Shown: piece after piece, positions 14,378 to 22,428 of the stretch
Layout: each line of letters opens with the position of its first letter
Numbering within the stretch: the stretch's first letter is position 1
Source: Patescibacteria group bacterium
GTDB lineage: Bacteria; Patescibacteriota; Patescibacteriia; 2-12-FULL-60-25
Assembly (NCBI GenBank): GCA_028688515.1
Contig: JAQTXZ010000001.1
Location: 372,001-436,000, forward strand
Direction: 5' to 3'
DNA: 64,000 nucleotides
Notes under the pieces: model-generated
Databases searched by the model: none
The model's input: only the letters and a program-made list of their open reading frames with translations
What the model was told of the DNA's origin: nothing
Translations under genes and position numbers: made by a program

Positions 14378-16863
14378 AAGATTTGCGGATTGTGATTGTA
14401 AGCTGGAACGCGCAGGATTATATTGCGCGTTGTTTGGAGTCTTTGCCGGCTGCATGCGAGGGATTGTCTTGGGATTGTATCGTTGTAGACAATAACTCCG
14501 GCGACAGAACAGTACAGGTTGTGACGGAGGTGTCTAAAAAAATTGCAAAGATAGATGTGATCGTCAATAAAACGAACTTTGGTTTTGCGTATGCTTGTAA
14601 TCAAGGCGCGGCTCATCACAGTGCAAAATATGTCTTGCTGCTGAATGCGGATACGGTTTGTCCGGCAGGAACTTTGGCGCAGCTTGTTGCCGCCGCAAAC
14701 CGCAATCCGGAAGCCGGAATCATCGGACCCAAGCTTGTTGATCCGGACGGCTCTTATCAACCCAGTGTGCATCGTTTTCCGGCACTTAGAGATCAAAGTT
14801 TGATTTTGTTGAAACTGCATCATGTTTTTAAACGCGCGCCGAGTCTGCAAAAGTATTTCGCGCTGGATTTGGATGTCAAACTCCCTCAATCCGTTGATCA
14901 GGTTATGGGAGCATGTTTTTTGGTTCGCGCGGCTTGTTGGGAACAACTGAAAGGTTTGGACACTTTGTATTTTATTTGGTTTGAGGAGGTTGACGCTTGC
15001 AAACGGGCGATTCAAAAAGGCTGGAAGGTTTGGTATGAGCCGACGGTCGCGGTCGTCCATCATGGTGGGTTGGCATTTGCAAAAGTTTTTTCATTTCGCA
15101 GACAGCAGTATTTTAACAACAGCCTGCGAAAGTACATGAAACGATGGCACGGATTTAGGGCTTGGATGACTGTAACTGCTTTGTCGCCTGTATCTTTGGC
15201 GATGTCTGCGGTGCTGACTGTTTTTAAGGTTGCGCCGTCTACGAAAAAACTTTTGCGCGAAAACTCTCAAAATTCTGAATCCCACATTCTCACCGCCCTG
15301 GCGGGATCCCGCCGCATTAAATTTTATGGAGGCGGGACAAATACTCTGTCAAGATGGTTTGTTTTTATCGTTGCGCTTGAATTGGTATCAGCTGTCGCGC
15401 AAGGACATCTGATTTTAAATGGAATAATTGCGGTCATCGCCGGTCTAACCGTTGCATGGCTGTCATACAAGAGACCGGCAGTCGGATTGGCAATTGTTTT
15501 AACGGAGTTGATGATAGGCGGCTTCGGTTATTTGTTAAATTTACAATTAAACATTTTCGTGCGCGGTATATCTTTGCGTATGATCTTGATGGCAGGATTT
15601 TTTGGTGGTTGGGGATTGAATGCTATGACTGCGAAAATTTGGAAGTATTGGAAAACTAAAGAGCTTTTTATTTTGCAAGTTTGGTTTTTTGTAGGCGGTA
15701 TGGTTTTGGGAGGACTCATCCGCGGTTTGCAAACAGGTCAGCATTTTATTTTTCAAGACCTCAATGCTTGGTTATTCTTACCGTATTTTATTCCGGTTTT
15801 AGATGTTGCGCATCGGTTTGCGGATGACTTAAAAAAACAAGTTGCAAATTCGGCTGTTGCTGCCTTGCTTTGGCTGCCAATAAAAGCATTGTTGACCCTT
15901 TACGTTTTTACGCATTCGTTACCGATTGCAGACTGGTTCTATGCTTGGGTGCGCGATACAAGAGTCGGCGAAATAACGCCGATTGGTGATTTTGCGTATC
16001 GAATATTTTTTCAATCAATGGTTTACGGCGGATTGGCCATGGGTTTTATATTTGCTTGGTGGATTGAAAAAGGAGCATGGCGCAATAAAATTGAGCGGAA
16101 ACAAAATAATCCTACCGAGGTCAACGCTCGCATCTTGACTTTAGTTATAGTGACGTTATCTGGCACGTCGGTCTTTTTAAGCTTGTCGCGCAGTTTTTGG
16201 CTGGGTTTGAGCGTAGGAATATTTTCGGTTGCGATATTGGGTTTGAAGTCTATCAAAAATTCGAACTTGAAAACAAATTTGTTCAAAATTTTAAAAGCGG
16301 TCACGGTCGGGCTGGCAACCTGTGTCTGCGCGCTTGGTTTAATATTTTTTGTTTGGCGCTTACCCATTCCGGATGTGCCAAACGGATCAATTTGGGATTT
16401 ATTCACCGGGCGCGCTTCGACTAACGATCCGGCAACGGCGAGCAGGTGGAATCTTTGGCCTGCAATGTGGCAAAAAATCGCATCAGAACCTATTTTAGGA
16501 CATGGTTTGGGATCGACGGTCACGTACCGCAGCCAGGATCCGCGCGTTCTGCAAACAAATCCCGATGGCATGTATACGACAAACGCTTTTGAATGGGGCT
16601 GGTTGAGTTTTTGGATTAAGTTTGGAATTTTTGGAATTTTAATTATGGGGTGGCTGATGGTTTCTATTGCGTGGCGCGTTTGGAAATCTGACTATGATTG
16701 GTGGATTCGGGTTGGGGTTGTCGGTGGGACGGTTGCAATCAGCGTCATTCATTTTTGGACGCCTTATTTGGATCATCCTTTGGGTTTGGCTTGGATAATT
16801 GGGATTGAAGGTTTGTTGGCGGTAAAAAGAGAAGAAGAAACGCCTCATGTTGTTTTGTTATAA
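14374..16863 (+). CDS. Fused GT2 glycosyltransferase + O-antigen ligase/polymerase (Wzy_C) domain
   Basis: Residues 1-285 are a rhamnosyltransferase-like GT2: IVIVSWNAQDYIARCLESLP, VVDNNSGDRT, NFGFAYACNQGA, LLLNADT and the acceptor-side WFEEVDACKRA. Residues about 325-829 have some 10-12 TM segments and the O-antigen ligase signature (SLSRSFWLGLSVGIF, then a large loop and PILGHGLGSTV). The normally separate enzymes are joined through a low-complexity linker that contains a GGCGGGATCCCGCC palindrome. It probably both extends and ligates or polymerises the glycan made by this operon. Start overlaps the previous stop by 4 nt. Confidence 0.9.
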   Translation: MKDLRIVIVSWNAQDYIARCLESLPAACEGLSWDCIVVDNNSGDRTVQVVTEVSKKIAKIDVIVNKTNFGFAYACNQGAAHHSAKYVLLLNADTVCPAGTLAQLVAAANRNPEAGIIGPKLVDPDGSYQPSVHRFPALRDQSLILLKLHHVFKRAPSLQKYFALDLDVKLPQSVDQVMGACFLVRAACWEQLKGLDTLYFIWFEEVDACKRAIQKGWKVWYEPTVAVVHHGGLAFAKVFSFRRQQYFNNSLRKYMKRWHGFRAWMTVTALSPVSLAMSAVLTVFKVAPSTKKLLRENSQNSESHILTALAGSRRIKFYGGGTNTLSRWFVFIVALELVSAVAQGHLILNGIIAVIAGLTVAWLSYKRPAVGLAIVLTELMIGGFGYLLNLQLNIFVRGISLRMILMAGFFGGWGLNAMTAKIWKYWKTKELFILQVWFFVGGMVLGGLIRGLQTGQHFIFQDLNAWLFLPYFIPVLDVAHRFADDLKKQVANSAVAALLWLPIKALLTLYVFTHSLPIADWFYAWVRDTRVGEITPIGDFAYRIFFQSMVYGGLAMGFIFAWWIEKGAWRNKIERKQNNPTEVNARILTLVIVTLSGTSVFLSLSRSFWLGLSVGIFSVAILGLKSIKNSNLKTNLFKILKAVTVGLATCVCALGLIFFVWRLPIPDVPNGSIWDLFTGRASTNDPATASRWNLWPAMWQKIASEPILGHGLGSTVTYRSQDPRVLQTNPDGMYTTNAFEWGWLSFWIKFGIFGILIMGWLMVSIAWRVWKSDYDWWIRVGVVGGTVAISVIHFWTPYLDHPLGLAWIIGIEGLLAVKREEETPHVVLL
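15292..15313 (+). repeat. GC palindrome at the GT2/ligase joint
   Basis: CCGCCCTGGCGGGATCCCGCC, containing the perfect 14-nt palindrome GGCGGGATCCCGCC. It may be a worn R2-type element (compare GGCGGGAATCC at 47236-47246). Confidence 0.55.
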
Positions 16864-17323
16864 TTCTCCCCTTGGTTTAATGAAAGGGGAACGTGATGAA
16901 GACTATTTAATAGGCTTACGTTTTGCGACGCAAGAGTTATCGACTTCTTCTTTACTGCAAAACTGCTTTGACGATGAAGAAGAATTCGAAGAAGTCATCA
17001 CAGAACAGCTTAACTTATACTTTTTAGGAAAATTAAAATCTTTTTCACTTAAATTTAAACTTAATGGCACTGAATTTCAGAAAGATGTCTGGGCTGCGGT
17101 TTCTTCCATCCCTTATGGTGAGACGAGAAGCTACTCTGAGATTGCAAATATGATAAAAAAGCCGCTTGCTGTTCGCGCGGTAGCATCTGCGATCGCGCAA
17201 AATAAGATAGCGATCGTCATACCGTGTCACCGTGTCATACGGTCAGACGGTGAGATTGGGGAGTATGCTTGGGGAAGTGAAATAAAAAAAGGACTTTTAG
17301 TGATGGAAAGAAGTAACAAGTGA
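16847..17323 (+). CDS. ogt: Methylated-DNA-protein cysteine methyltransferase (O6-alkylguanine repair)
   Basis: A suicide repair protein that takes the alkyl group from O6-alkylguanine onto its own Cys. The active site is IPCHRVI, with the preceding FQKDVWAAVSSIPYGETRSYSEIA helix-turn-helix and the following GEYAWGSEIKKGLL. 158 aa, the usual size for the Ogt class, with the N-terminal SPLG pocket region. The start overlaps the previous gene by 17 nt. Confidence 0.96.
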   Translation: MLFCYNSPLGLMKGERDEDYLIGLRFATQELSTSSLLQNCFDDEEEFEEVITEQLNLYFLGKLKSFSLKFKLNGTEFQKDVWAAVSSIPYGETRSYSEIANMIKKPLAVRAVASAIAQNKIAIVIPCHRVIRSDGEIGEYAWGSEIKKGLLVMERSNK

Positions 17324-17351
17324 CAAATAGCAAATGACAAGAGTTGGGGAA

Positions 17352-18284
17352 TTAACTAATCAACTTATGTCCCGCAATATATTCCTGCGACGTCATGACT
17401 CTTTTGCCTTCCGGTTGCAATTCCAAAATTTCAACAGCATGACCGTCGCCGCACACGACAAGAAGCCTGTCGTCTTGCATAACTAAAATCCCGATTTCAC
17501 CTATCAACTCTTTATATTTACCATTTGCTATTTTTATTATCTTAACTCTCTTCCCGTCCCACTCCGTCCAAGTCCCGGGCCAGGGGTGGTAAGCTCGGAC
17601 GAGACGTTCTATTTCTTCTGCGGACTTTGTCCAATCAATCTTACCGTCATCGCGCGATAAAAGTTTGCAATAAGTCGCTTGTTCGTGATTTTGAGGTTGA
17701 CCTTTGAGTTTGCCGGCAAGATAGTCCGAGAGGACATCCGGTAGCGTCTGCGCTCCGAGTTCCGCAAGACGGTCGTGTAGTTCACCTCCGGTTTCTGTCT
17801 GGCTGATTAAGACTTCTTTTTGCGTCAAAATATTTCCATGATCCATCTCCGCATCCATTTGCATGATCGTAACGCCGGTCTTCTTGTCTCCTGCGGCGAT
17901 TGCGGCTTGGACGCAAGATGCGCCTCGCCAGAGCGGAAGCAGGGAACCGTGGACGTTGATTACTCCGTGTTTCGGCAAATCCAAAATACGTTGAGGAATT
18001 ATTTTGCCGTAAGAAACGACGACAAAGGCGTCGACCCGGTTGTCACTGGCTGAGAGTTTTTCAAAAGTTTCGTCTGTCTTTATTTTATCGAATTGCAAAA
18101 CAGGAACTTGATGTTCTTGTGCAAGGACTTTGACCGGCGGCGGAGTTACGACTTGATGGCGTCCGATCGGAGCGTCGGGTTTTGTAATAACGGCTACAAC
18201 TTCAAAACGGTCATCGTCTAGCAATGCTTTCAACGACGGAACGGAAAATTCTGAAGTGCCGAAGAAGATGATTTTGTAGCTCAT
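17352..18284 (-). CDS. fmt: Methionyl-tRNA formyltransferase
   Basis: Formylates Met-tRNAi using 10-formyl-THF. Begins MSYKIIFFGTSEFSVPSLKAL. The catalytic region is NVHGSLLPLWRGA followed by GVTIMQMDAEMDHGNIL, and the C-terminal tRNA-binding domain begins near KIDWTKSAEEIERLVRAYHPWPGTWT. 310 aa. An in-frame upstream start (18323) adds 13 non-conserved residues, so 18284 is chosen. Its partner def lies 3.5 kb away on the same strand. Confidence 0.97.
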   Translation of the reverse strand: MSYKIIFFGTSEFSVPSLKALLDDDRFEVVAVITKPDAPIGRHQVVTPPPVKVLAQEHQVPVLQFDKIKTDETFEKLSASDNRVDAFVVVSYGKIIPQRILDLPKHGVINVHGSLLPLWRGASCVQAAIAAGDKKTGVTIMQMDAEMDHGNILTQKEVLISQTETGGELHDRLAELGAQTLPDVLSDYLAGKLKGQPQNHEQATYCKLLSRDDGKIDWTKSAEEIERLVRAYHPWPGTWTEWDGKRVKIIKIANGKYKELIGEIGILVMQDDRLLVVCGDGHAVEILELQPEGKRVMTSQEYIAGHKLIS

Positions 18285-18327
18285 AAACCATTGGAGTCTA
18301 ACGTTTTTTTGCTTAAAATGCAAATTA

Positions 18328-18350
18328 ATTACCAGCCTTAGGCTGGTAAT
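18328..18350 (-). terminator. Hairpin after the VOC gene
   Basis: ATTACCAGCC, loop of 3, GGCTGGTAAT, immediately after the VOC stop codon on the minus strand. The T-run after it is weak. Confidence 0.65.
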
Positions 18351-18352
18351 GG

Positions 18353-18838
18353 CTACTTTGATTTATAAGCTTGTTTAAGGCCGGCGATTTCGATCTTTTT
18401 CATTTGCAGCATCGCTTTGGTTACACGTTCGACTTTTTCCGGATCAGGATCCGTCATGTACTTGCCGAGTATCGTAGGGATGATTTGCCACGGCATTCCG
18501 TATTTATCCGTCAACCAGCCGCACTGCATTTCTTTGCCGCCGTCCGCCAGTTTGCTCCAGAGCTTATCGACTTCCGATTGAGTCTCGCAGTTGACCATGA
18601 ATGACACGGCTTGTGTAAAGTTAAACATCGGACCGCCGTTTAACGCCATAAATTCCTGATCGCCAAGTTTAAAATCCATTGTCATCACAGATCCCTCCGG
18701 CCTGCCTGCGGCTTTGCCTCCAGCCTCATCAAAGCGTGTAGTTATGATGATCTTTGAACCTTTGAACAAAGATACATAAAACTTAACCGCTTCTTCGGCT
18801 TTATCTTCGAACCACAAACAAGGAGTGATTTTTTGCAT
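18353..18838 (-). CDS. PhnB-like VOC (glyoxalase/3-demethylubiquinone methyltransferase-like) protein
   Basis: A small metal-binding-fold protein of the PhnB group. MQKITPCLWFEDKAEEAVKFY at the N-terminus, the LGDQEFMALNGGP strand, and CGWLTDKYGMPWQIIPTIL are typical. Family members are often called 3-demethylubiquinone-9 methyltransferases without proof, and no quinone function is implied here. ATG 18838 is set by the strong Shine-Dalgarno GGGAGGTG 8 nt upstream. It has its own promoter (18887-18915) and hairpin terminator, so it is a monocistronic accessory gene. Confidence 0.88.
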   Translation of the reverse strand: MQKITPCLWFEDKAEEAVKFYVSLFKGSKIIITTRFDEAGGKAAGRPEGSVMTMDFKLGDQEFMALNGGPMFNFTQAVSFMVNCETQSEVDKLWSKLADGGKEMQCGWLTDKYGMPWQIIPTILGKYMTDPDPEKVERVTKAMLQMKKIEIAGLKQAYKSK

Positions 18839-18886
18839 ATATTTCACCTCCCATCAGACCTTTTATTTAGACCGGAACGTCGCTGT

Positions 18887-18915
18887 TATTTAAACTTTTT
18901 CATGCGGATTTGCAA
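18887..18915 (-). promoter_or_regulatory. Promoter of the VOC gene
   Basis: On the minus strand: TTGCAA (18915-18910), 17-nt spacer, TAAATA (18892-18887). Confidence 0.5.
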
Positions 18916-19002
18916 TTGGCAAGCATTATTTTGTGTATATCTTGACCTTTAGTGTCCCCACAACTAAGCCGTGTAAAATGGGTTATTTGTTCTTTACGAG
19001 GA

Positions 19003-19031
19003 TTGACAGTCGGGGCGGTTTCGTATGTAAT
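19003..19031 (+). promoter_or_regulatory. Promoter of the zinc-ribbon gene
   Basis: TTGACA (19003-19008), 17-nt spacer, TGTAAT (19026-19031). Confidence 0.5.
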
Positions 19032-19059
19032 GATGTTAAGCCACAAAGGAGGAGGGAAG

Positions 19060-19380
19060 ATGGTTAAGACGATCCATGTGCATCGGTGCAAGTGCGGGCG
19101 GAATGCGATTAGCGACGAGTTAAAGGATGGTTATCCTGCACTTCGCTGCAGCCATTGCGGAGCCAGGTGGTGGCACACTACCTGCTTCAAAAATCACAAT
19201 CACGTGATTGACGGACGTTTTGCCAAGCGCTGCAGCGTTTGCGGGTGGTATCATTGTCCGATCTGCGGAGCTTGTCGACCTTTCACTCAGCCTGACGGCG
19301 AATGCAATTGCCAGGGCGACTGCCCGGTTGCATCCGAATTGACTCTCGAAGACGAGCAAGCGTCCAGCGCAGACGACTGA
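19060..19380 (+). CDS. Small Cys-rich protein with multiple zinc ribbons
   Basis: Not assigned to a family. A 106-aa soluble protein with 15 Cys arranged as CxC (HRCKCG), CxxC (CSHC), CxxC (CSVC), CxxCxxC (CPICGAC), CxC and a final C. This is enough for three or four zinc knuckles, interleaved with His and Trp. The N-terminal part (HRCKCGRNAIS) looks like a rubredoxin-type knuckle. ATG 19060 is set by the Shine-Dalgarno AAAGGAGGAGGG 5 nt upstream; the frame is open further up but without a ribosome site. It has its own promoter and terminator. Nucleic-acid or protein binding is plausible. Confidence 0.78.
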   Translation: MVKTIHVHRCKCGRNAISDELKDGYPALRCSHCGARWWHTTCFKNHNHVIDGRFAKRCSVCGWYHCPICGACRPFTQPDGECNCQGDCPVASELTLEDEQASSADD

Positions 19381-19384
19381 CTAC

Positions 19385-19411
19385 CCTGCAATCTCGCAGG
19401 ACTTTTTTTAT
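19385..19411 (+). terminator. Rho-independent terminator after the zinc-ribbon gene
   Basis: CCTGC, loop AATCTC, GCAGG, then ACTTTTTTT. It lies between convergent genes. Confidence 0.8.
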
Positions 19412-20175
19412 TTAATCTCCTGAACCCTCCCAACTTGCCCGTCCGTTAGCCTGACTTTTATGCCGCGGTGGTGGTTGGCTGAACTTGTCAAAATATCTTT
19501 AACAACACCTTCCGTAAGTTTGCCTGACGGCTGATCTTTTTTAAGAACTATTGCGACTTTAATGCCGGGTTTTATGTCGCTGCGTTTTGTTCCGTTTAGA
19601 ACCCGCTCTTTTTCTAAAGAGAGGGCAGGGCGTAAAGCCCCGTGGGGTCCATGCTCCTCTACGGGGTGAGTTAGGCTTTTCTCACTTAAAATCTTTTTTG
19701 CCTCTTTCAAGAATATCAAATCTCTTTTTTTTATAAAGATGCCTTCGTAAGATGCGGGTTTGTCATGAGCTAGTTTGTCTATCGCCTCGTCGAGTGACAG
19801 CCAGATGAGCTTAAAGCCGTCGTTAATTTCATCTTGTGTGAATTTGGGATTATTTTTGGCAACGACTTTGCCATAAGAGCAATATGACATCTGCTGAAGG
19901 TTCCACTCGTATCTAAATTCTTCAATCTTTCCGACTTCACCGATTATTTCCATTTCGCAACCGGCTTCTTCCATTATTTCCCGTCTAAGCGCCGATATTT
20001 CATCCTCTCCATCCTCCAAACCGCCGCCGGGGAGTTTATGATAATCATTTTTTGAAACAAACAAAATCGGCACTAAACCGTCTTCGTCAAAAAGTACCGC
20101 ACGTGAAGCTCTGCGTTCTTTAAGTTTGACTCCTTCGACGGGGTCTGCATCTTTGATGGTCGTTAAGAGTTTCAT
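19408..20175 (-). CDS. Nudix hydrolase fused to a YwbE-like (DUF2196) domain
   Basis: Residues about 20-165 are a Nudix hydrolase with the box GGGLEDGEDEISALRREIMEEAG (GX5EX7REUXEEXGU satisfied), which cleaves nucleoside-diphosphate derivatives. Residues about 190-255 match the small basic YwbE protein (NGTKRSDIKPGIKVAIVLKKD, then HHRGIKVRLTDGQVGRVQEI), normally a free-standing protein of about 65 aa. The linker contains a CCCCGT...ACGGGG palindrome. The two-domain arrangement is therefore another repeat-joined fusion in this genome. The substrate is unknown; it is not clearly MutT. Confidence 0.9.
   Translation of the reverse strand: MKLLTTIKDADPVEGVKLKERRASRAVLFDEDGLVPILFVSKNDYHKLPGGGLEDGEDEISALRREIMEEAGCEMEIIGEVGKIEEFRYEWNLQQMSYCSYGKVVAKNNPKFTQDEINDGFKLIWLSLDEAIDKLAHDKPASYEGIFIKKRDLIFLKEAKKILSEKSLTHPVEEHGPHGALRPALSLEKERVLNGTKRSDIKPGIKVAIVLKKDQPSGKLTEGVVKDILTSSANHHRGIKVRLTDGQVGRVQEIK
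19638..19666 (-). repeat. Palindrome at the Nudix/YwbE joint
   Basis: CCCCGT and ACGGGG separated by 17 nt, translated as part of the interdomain linker (THPVEEHGPHGALRP). Confidence 0.55.
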
Positions 20176-20210
20176 GGTTCAAGATTATCTGTTTTGTTGA
20201 GAGAGCGCAA

Positions 20211-20246
20211 ATAAAAAAGATCCCACGTCGCGGAGCGCGAAATGGG
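20211..20246 (-). terminator. Rho-independent terminator after the lipoprotein gene
   Basis: On the minus strand: CCCA...CGCG, loop, CGCG...TGGG, then ATCTTTTTT. Confidence 0.75.
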
Positions 20247-20294
20247 CAAGCAAAACGTAGGACGATTGGAATGTGCGACGTTAGGTGACGGTTA

Positions 20295-21170
20295 TCACGG
20301 CGTGCAAACGATGTTCCAAAAGTTTTGCGGTTCGTAGTTGGTCACGGGCGCGCCGTCGGCATAGGGGATTGCAGTTTGGATGGCAAACGAGGCTTGCCAG
20401 CGGTTCACGTCATATGCCGCTTGGCTTGCGATCTTGCGCTTGGCACCATTCATGACGACGTAGCGATTTGCATCGCCGGCATACGTGATGAGTTGGCCGT
20501 CGGGATGAACGGGGACGGTGATTGGGGCGGAGAGGGCGTATTGACCCCAGTTGCTTTGCGGTACGTCGCGGACGCGTTGTGCCCAGTTGGTGCCGTAAAG
20601 CGCGATTGCGATTGTCTCGGAACCGATCTCGTGGATGTGCCCGCAATCCGTGATTGCGTAAGTTTTTGGGTCTGTTTGAATTTTGACCAAATACGTACCG
20701 GGACGGATTGTTATATCTCTACCGGTAGGCAGTGCGGCGAGTTGCTCGTCAGGGATTGTCTTGACGAGGTTAAAGTCGTCAGTTGTGAGCCAGCTGTAGA
20801 ACGTGTCTTCGTTCGGAAAAAGATGGCGTTTGGAGTCTTCTCCGTAGTAATACACGCCGGATGTTGCACCTTTAATCAAGTCGCCCGGCACCAGCTTGAC
20901 TGCGCCGTCGATGGCCGCGTCATGGTCCGCATCGATGCCGGTTTCCGGCATTGCATCTTCTGCGGCGTCTGTTTGGACGTCGCTAGTTGTGTCGGTGACG
21001 ACGTCTGGTTGCTGTTGAGCGTCTGGCTTGGCGTCTGCGGAAGCGTCATTTCCCGCATCAGTTGTCGCTCCGGTAAATTCATCGTTGCCGCAACCTGCGA
21101 CGAAAAGAGAAAGGATGAAGAAAAGGACAAAAAGAGCGTTAAATTGGCTTAAATGCCGTTTGGTTTTGAT
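20295..21170 (-). CDS. Secreted lipoprotein with Asp/Ala-rich linker and surface repeats; unusual start
   Basis: The mature part after lipobox LFVAGC has a 65-residue linker of DA-rich words (DAGNDASADAKPDAQ) and then about 190 residues with the same R-x-(I/L)...W pattern as the proteins at 2-1198 and 25297-26760. No ATG, GTG or TTG lies at the proper place. The Shine-Dalgarno GGAGG on the minus strand is 8 nt before an ATC at 21170, and starting there gives a textbook n-region (KTKRHLSQ) and hydrophobic core. The only upstream start (GTG 21290) lies inside the previous gene's terminator. Either a non-AUG start or a sequence change is possible. Confidence 0.75.
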   Translation of the reverse strand: MKTKRHLSQFNALFVLFFILSLFVAGCGNDEFTGATTDAGNDASADAKPDAQQQPDVVTDTTSDVQTDAAEDAMPETGIDADHDAAIDGAVKLVPGDLIKGATSGVYYYGEDSKRHLFPNEDTFYSWLTTDDFNLVKTIPDEQLAALPTGRDITIRPGTYLVKIQTDPKTYAITDCGHIHEIGSETIAIALYGTNWAQRVRDVPQSNWGQYALSAPITVPVHPDGQLITYAGDANRYVVMNGAKRKIASQAAYDVNRWQASFAIQTAIPYADGAPVTNYEPQNFWNIVCTP

Positions 21171-21255
21171 TTTTACAACCTCCGTTGGGTTTCTGTTTCT
21201 ACCTGTACAACCATTACCCTCAGATATGCATGACAGCGCAATGGCGATCGCCGAT

Positions 21256-21286
21256 AAAAAAATAAGCTTAATTAAGCTTATTTTTA
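21256..21286 (-). terminator. Bidirectional terminator hairpin
   Basis: The AAAAATAAGCTT / AAGCTTATTTTT perfect stem lies downstream of the gene at 21312-21695 on the minus strand, with a T7 tail. Confidence 0.8.
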
Positions 21287-21311
21287 GCACACATTGATAT
21301 ACTGAAATTTT

Positions 21312-21695
21312 TTACTGTTGCAAATATTCCAAACACTTTTGCTTGTCGTCGAGTTCTAAAAGTAATTTTTCACAAAATTCTTTGACGCTGTTTGGTGATG
21401 GAAAATCTAGCCAAGGCGCATAATCGCTATCAACAGTGCTGTAAATTAATCTGTGCCAAGCGACATAGCTTCTTGGGTTTAAAACTTGATGATGTAGTTG
21501 ATTGCTGAATTCGGTAATTTTTTTTCTCAGCCAGTCATCTCCATCATCTTCGCCTAAGACATCCAGCACTTTTTGATCGATTTTAGACTTCAATTTTTCA
21601 ATTTTATTTTTATAAGCCTCCCATTCTTCTTGGGTAGGTTTTTCTTGCGTAGGAGCTGTTGGTTCTTGTTTAAAAAATTTTGAATCGTTTAACAT
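21312..21695 (-). CDS. Hypothetical soluble protein, 127 aa
   Basis: Not recognised. Begins MLNDSKFFKQEPTAPTQEKP. A Pro/Thr/Glu-rich head precedes a long charged helix (EEWEAYKNKIEKLKSKIDQKVLDVLGE) and a C-terminal helical part (SVKEFCEKLLLELDDKQKCLEYL). No signal peptide or membrane segment. Start at 21695 is chosen because the upstream in-frame ATG lies in an R4 word repeat. Followed by a strong terminator and preceded by def on the same strand. Confidence 0.7.
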   Translation of the reverse strand: MLNDSKFFKQEPTAPTQEKPTQEEWEAYKNKIEKLKSKIDQKVLDVLGEDDGDDWLRKKITEFSNQLHHQVLNPRSYVAWHRLIYSTVDSDYAPWLDFPSPNSVKEFCEKLLLELDDKQKCLEYLQQ

Positions 21696-21704
21696 AATGT
21701 GTTT

Positions 21705-21785
21705 AATTGCAAATTGCAAGTAACAAATGTCAAGAGCAATTTGGTTTTATATATTCAGACCAACCAACTCTTGTTAGTTGTTAGT
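21705..21785 (-). repeat. R4 word repeats between def and the 127-aa gene
   Basis: GCAAATTGCAAGTAACAAATG words, then CCAACTCTTGTTAGTTGTTAGTTT, which echoes the hairpins at 24297 and 50504. Confidence 0.6.
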
Positions 21786-22271
21786 TTATTTAGGCCATTT
21801 GCCTTGAGTGATTTTTGTTACTTTTTCCACAAATAAAATTCCATCAAGATGATCAACTTCGTGCTGTACCAGATCGGCATAAAAGTTTTTCAAGTCGATT
21901 TCGTTGCGGCGGCCGTGTCTGTCTGTGAATTTGACGGTGATGCGTTTTGCGCGAGTCACCATCCCATAAACTCCGGGGACGCTAAAGCAGCCTTCTTCTG
22001 TTTCCTGCATTGAATCGGAAACTTTTGTGATTTCCGGATTTATCATGAACAGGCGATCTTTTGAAAGTTGGACGAGGATGACGCGCTTGTTTATTCCGCA
22101 TTGCGGAGAGGCGAGGCCGGCGGCTGTGCCCGCGAGCGACTCAAAAGTTTTGTTGATTTTGTCCAAGTAATTCTGAAATTTTGGAGTTGTTACTTCTTTT
22201 TCATCAACCTCAACGGACCGTTCATGTATGGACGGTTGTTCGTAAGTCACGATGGGGAAGATGGAAGACAT
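21786..22271 (-). CDS. def: Peptide deformylase
   Basis: Removes the N-formyl group from nascent proteins; a Fe/Zn enzyme. All three motifs are present with small changes: GLAxPQ as GLASPQCG, EGC(L/F)S as EEGCFSVPG, and HExxH as QHEVDHLDG. 161 aa, close to the family norm. It works in the same cycle as fmt. Confidence 0.96.
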   Translation of the reverse strand: MSSIFPIVTYEQPSIHERSVEVDEKEVTTPKFQNYLDKINKTFESLAGTAAGLASPQCGINKRVILVQLSKDRLFMINPEITKVSDSMQETEEGCFSVPGVYGMVTRAKRITVKFTDRHGRRNEIDLKNFYADLVQHEVDHLDGILFVEKVTKITQGKWPK

Positions 22272-22275
22272 AGGC

Positions 22276-22421
22276 TTCGAATATCGAATATCCGCTTCGC
22301 TGAATGTCCGCTACGCTGAATATCGAGAAAGCCGCGGAAGACGGTTTGAAAGCGATATTCGATATTCAGTGAACGAGTGTGAACGGATATTCAATGAACG
22401 AAAGTGAATGGAAATTCGATT
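22276..22421 (-). repeat. R1 palindrome upstream of def
   Basis: TTCGAATATCGAATATCCGC at one end and GATATTCGATATTC in the middle and far end, with GCTTCGCTGAATGTCC words (the reverse of the R1 core). This is the only intergenic R1 copy in the window. It adjoins the def start codon. Confidence 0.88.
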
Positions 22422-22428
22422 TGTTAGT

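Noticed and set aside
20325-21152. Plus-strand frame of 275 codons opposite the lipoprotein at 20295
   Set aside because: Composition artefact of the DA-rich linker; the minus strand has a lipobox and repeat homology to two other proteins.
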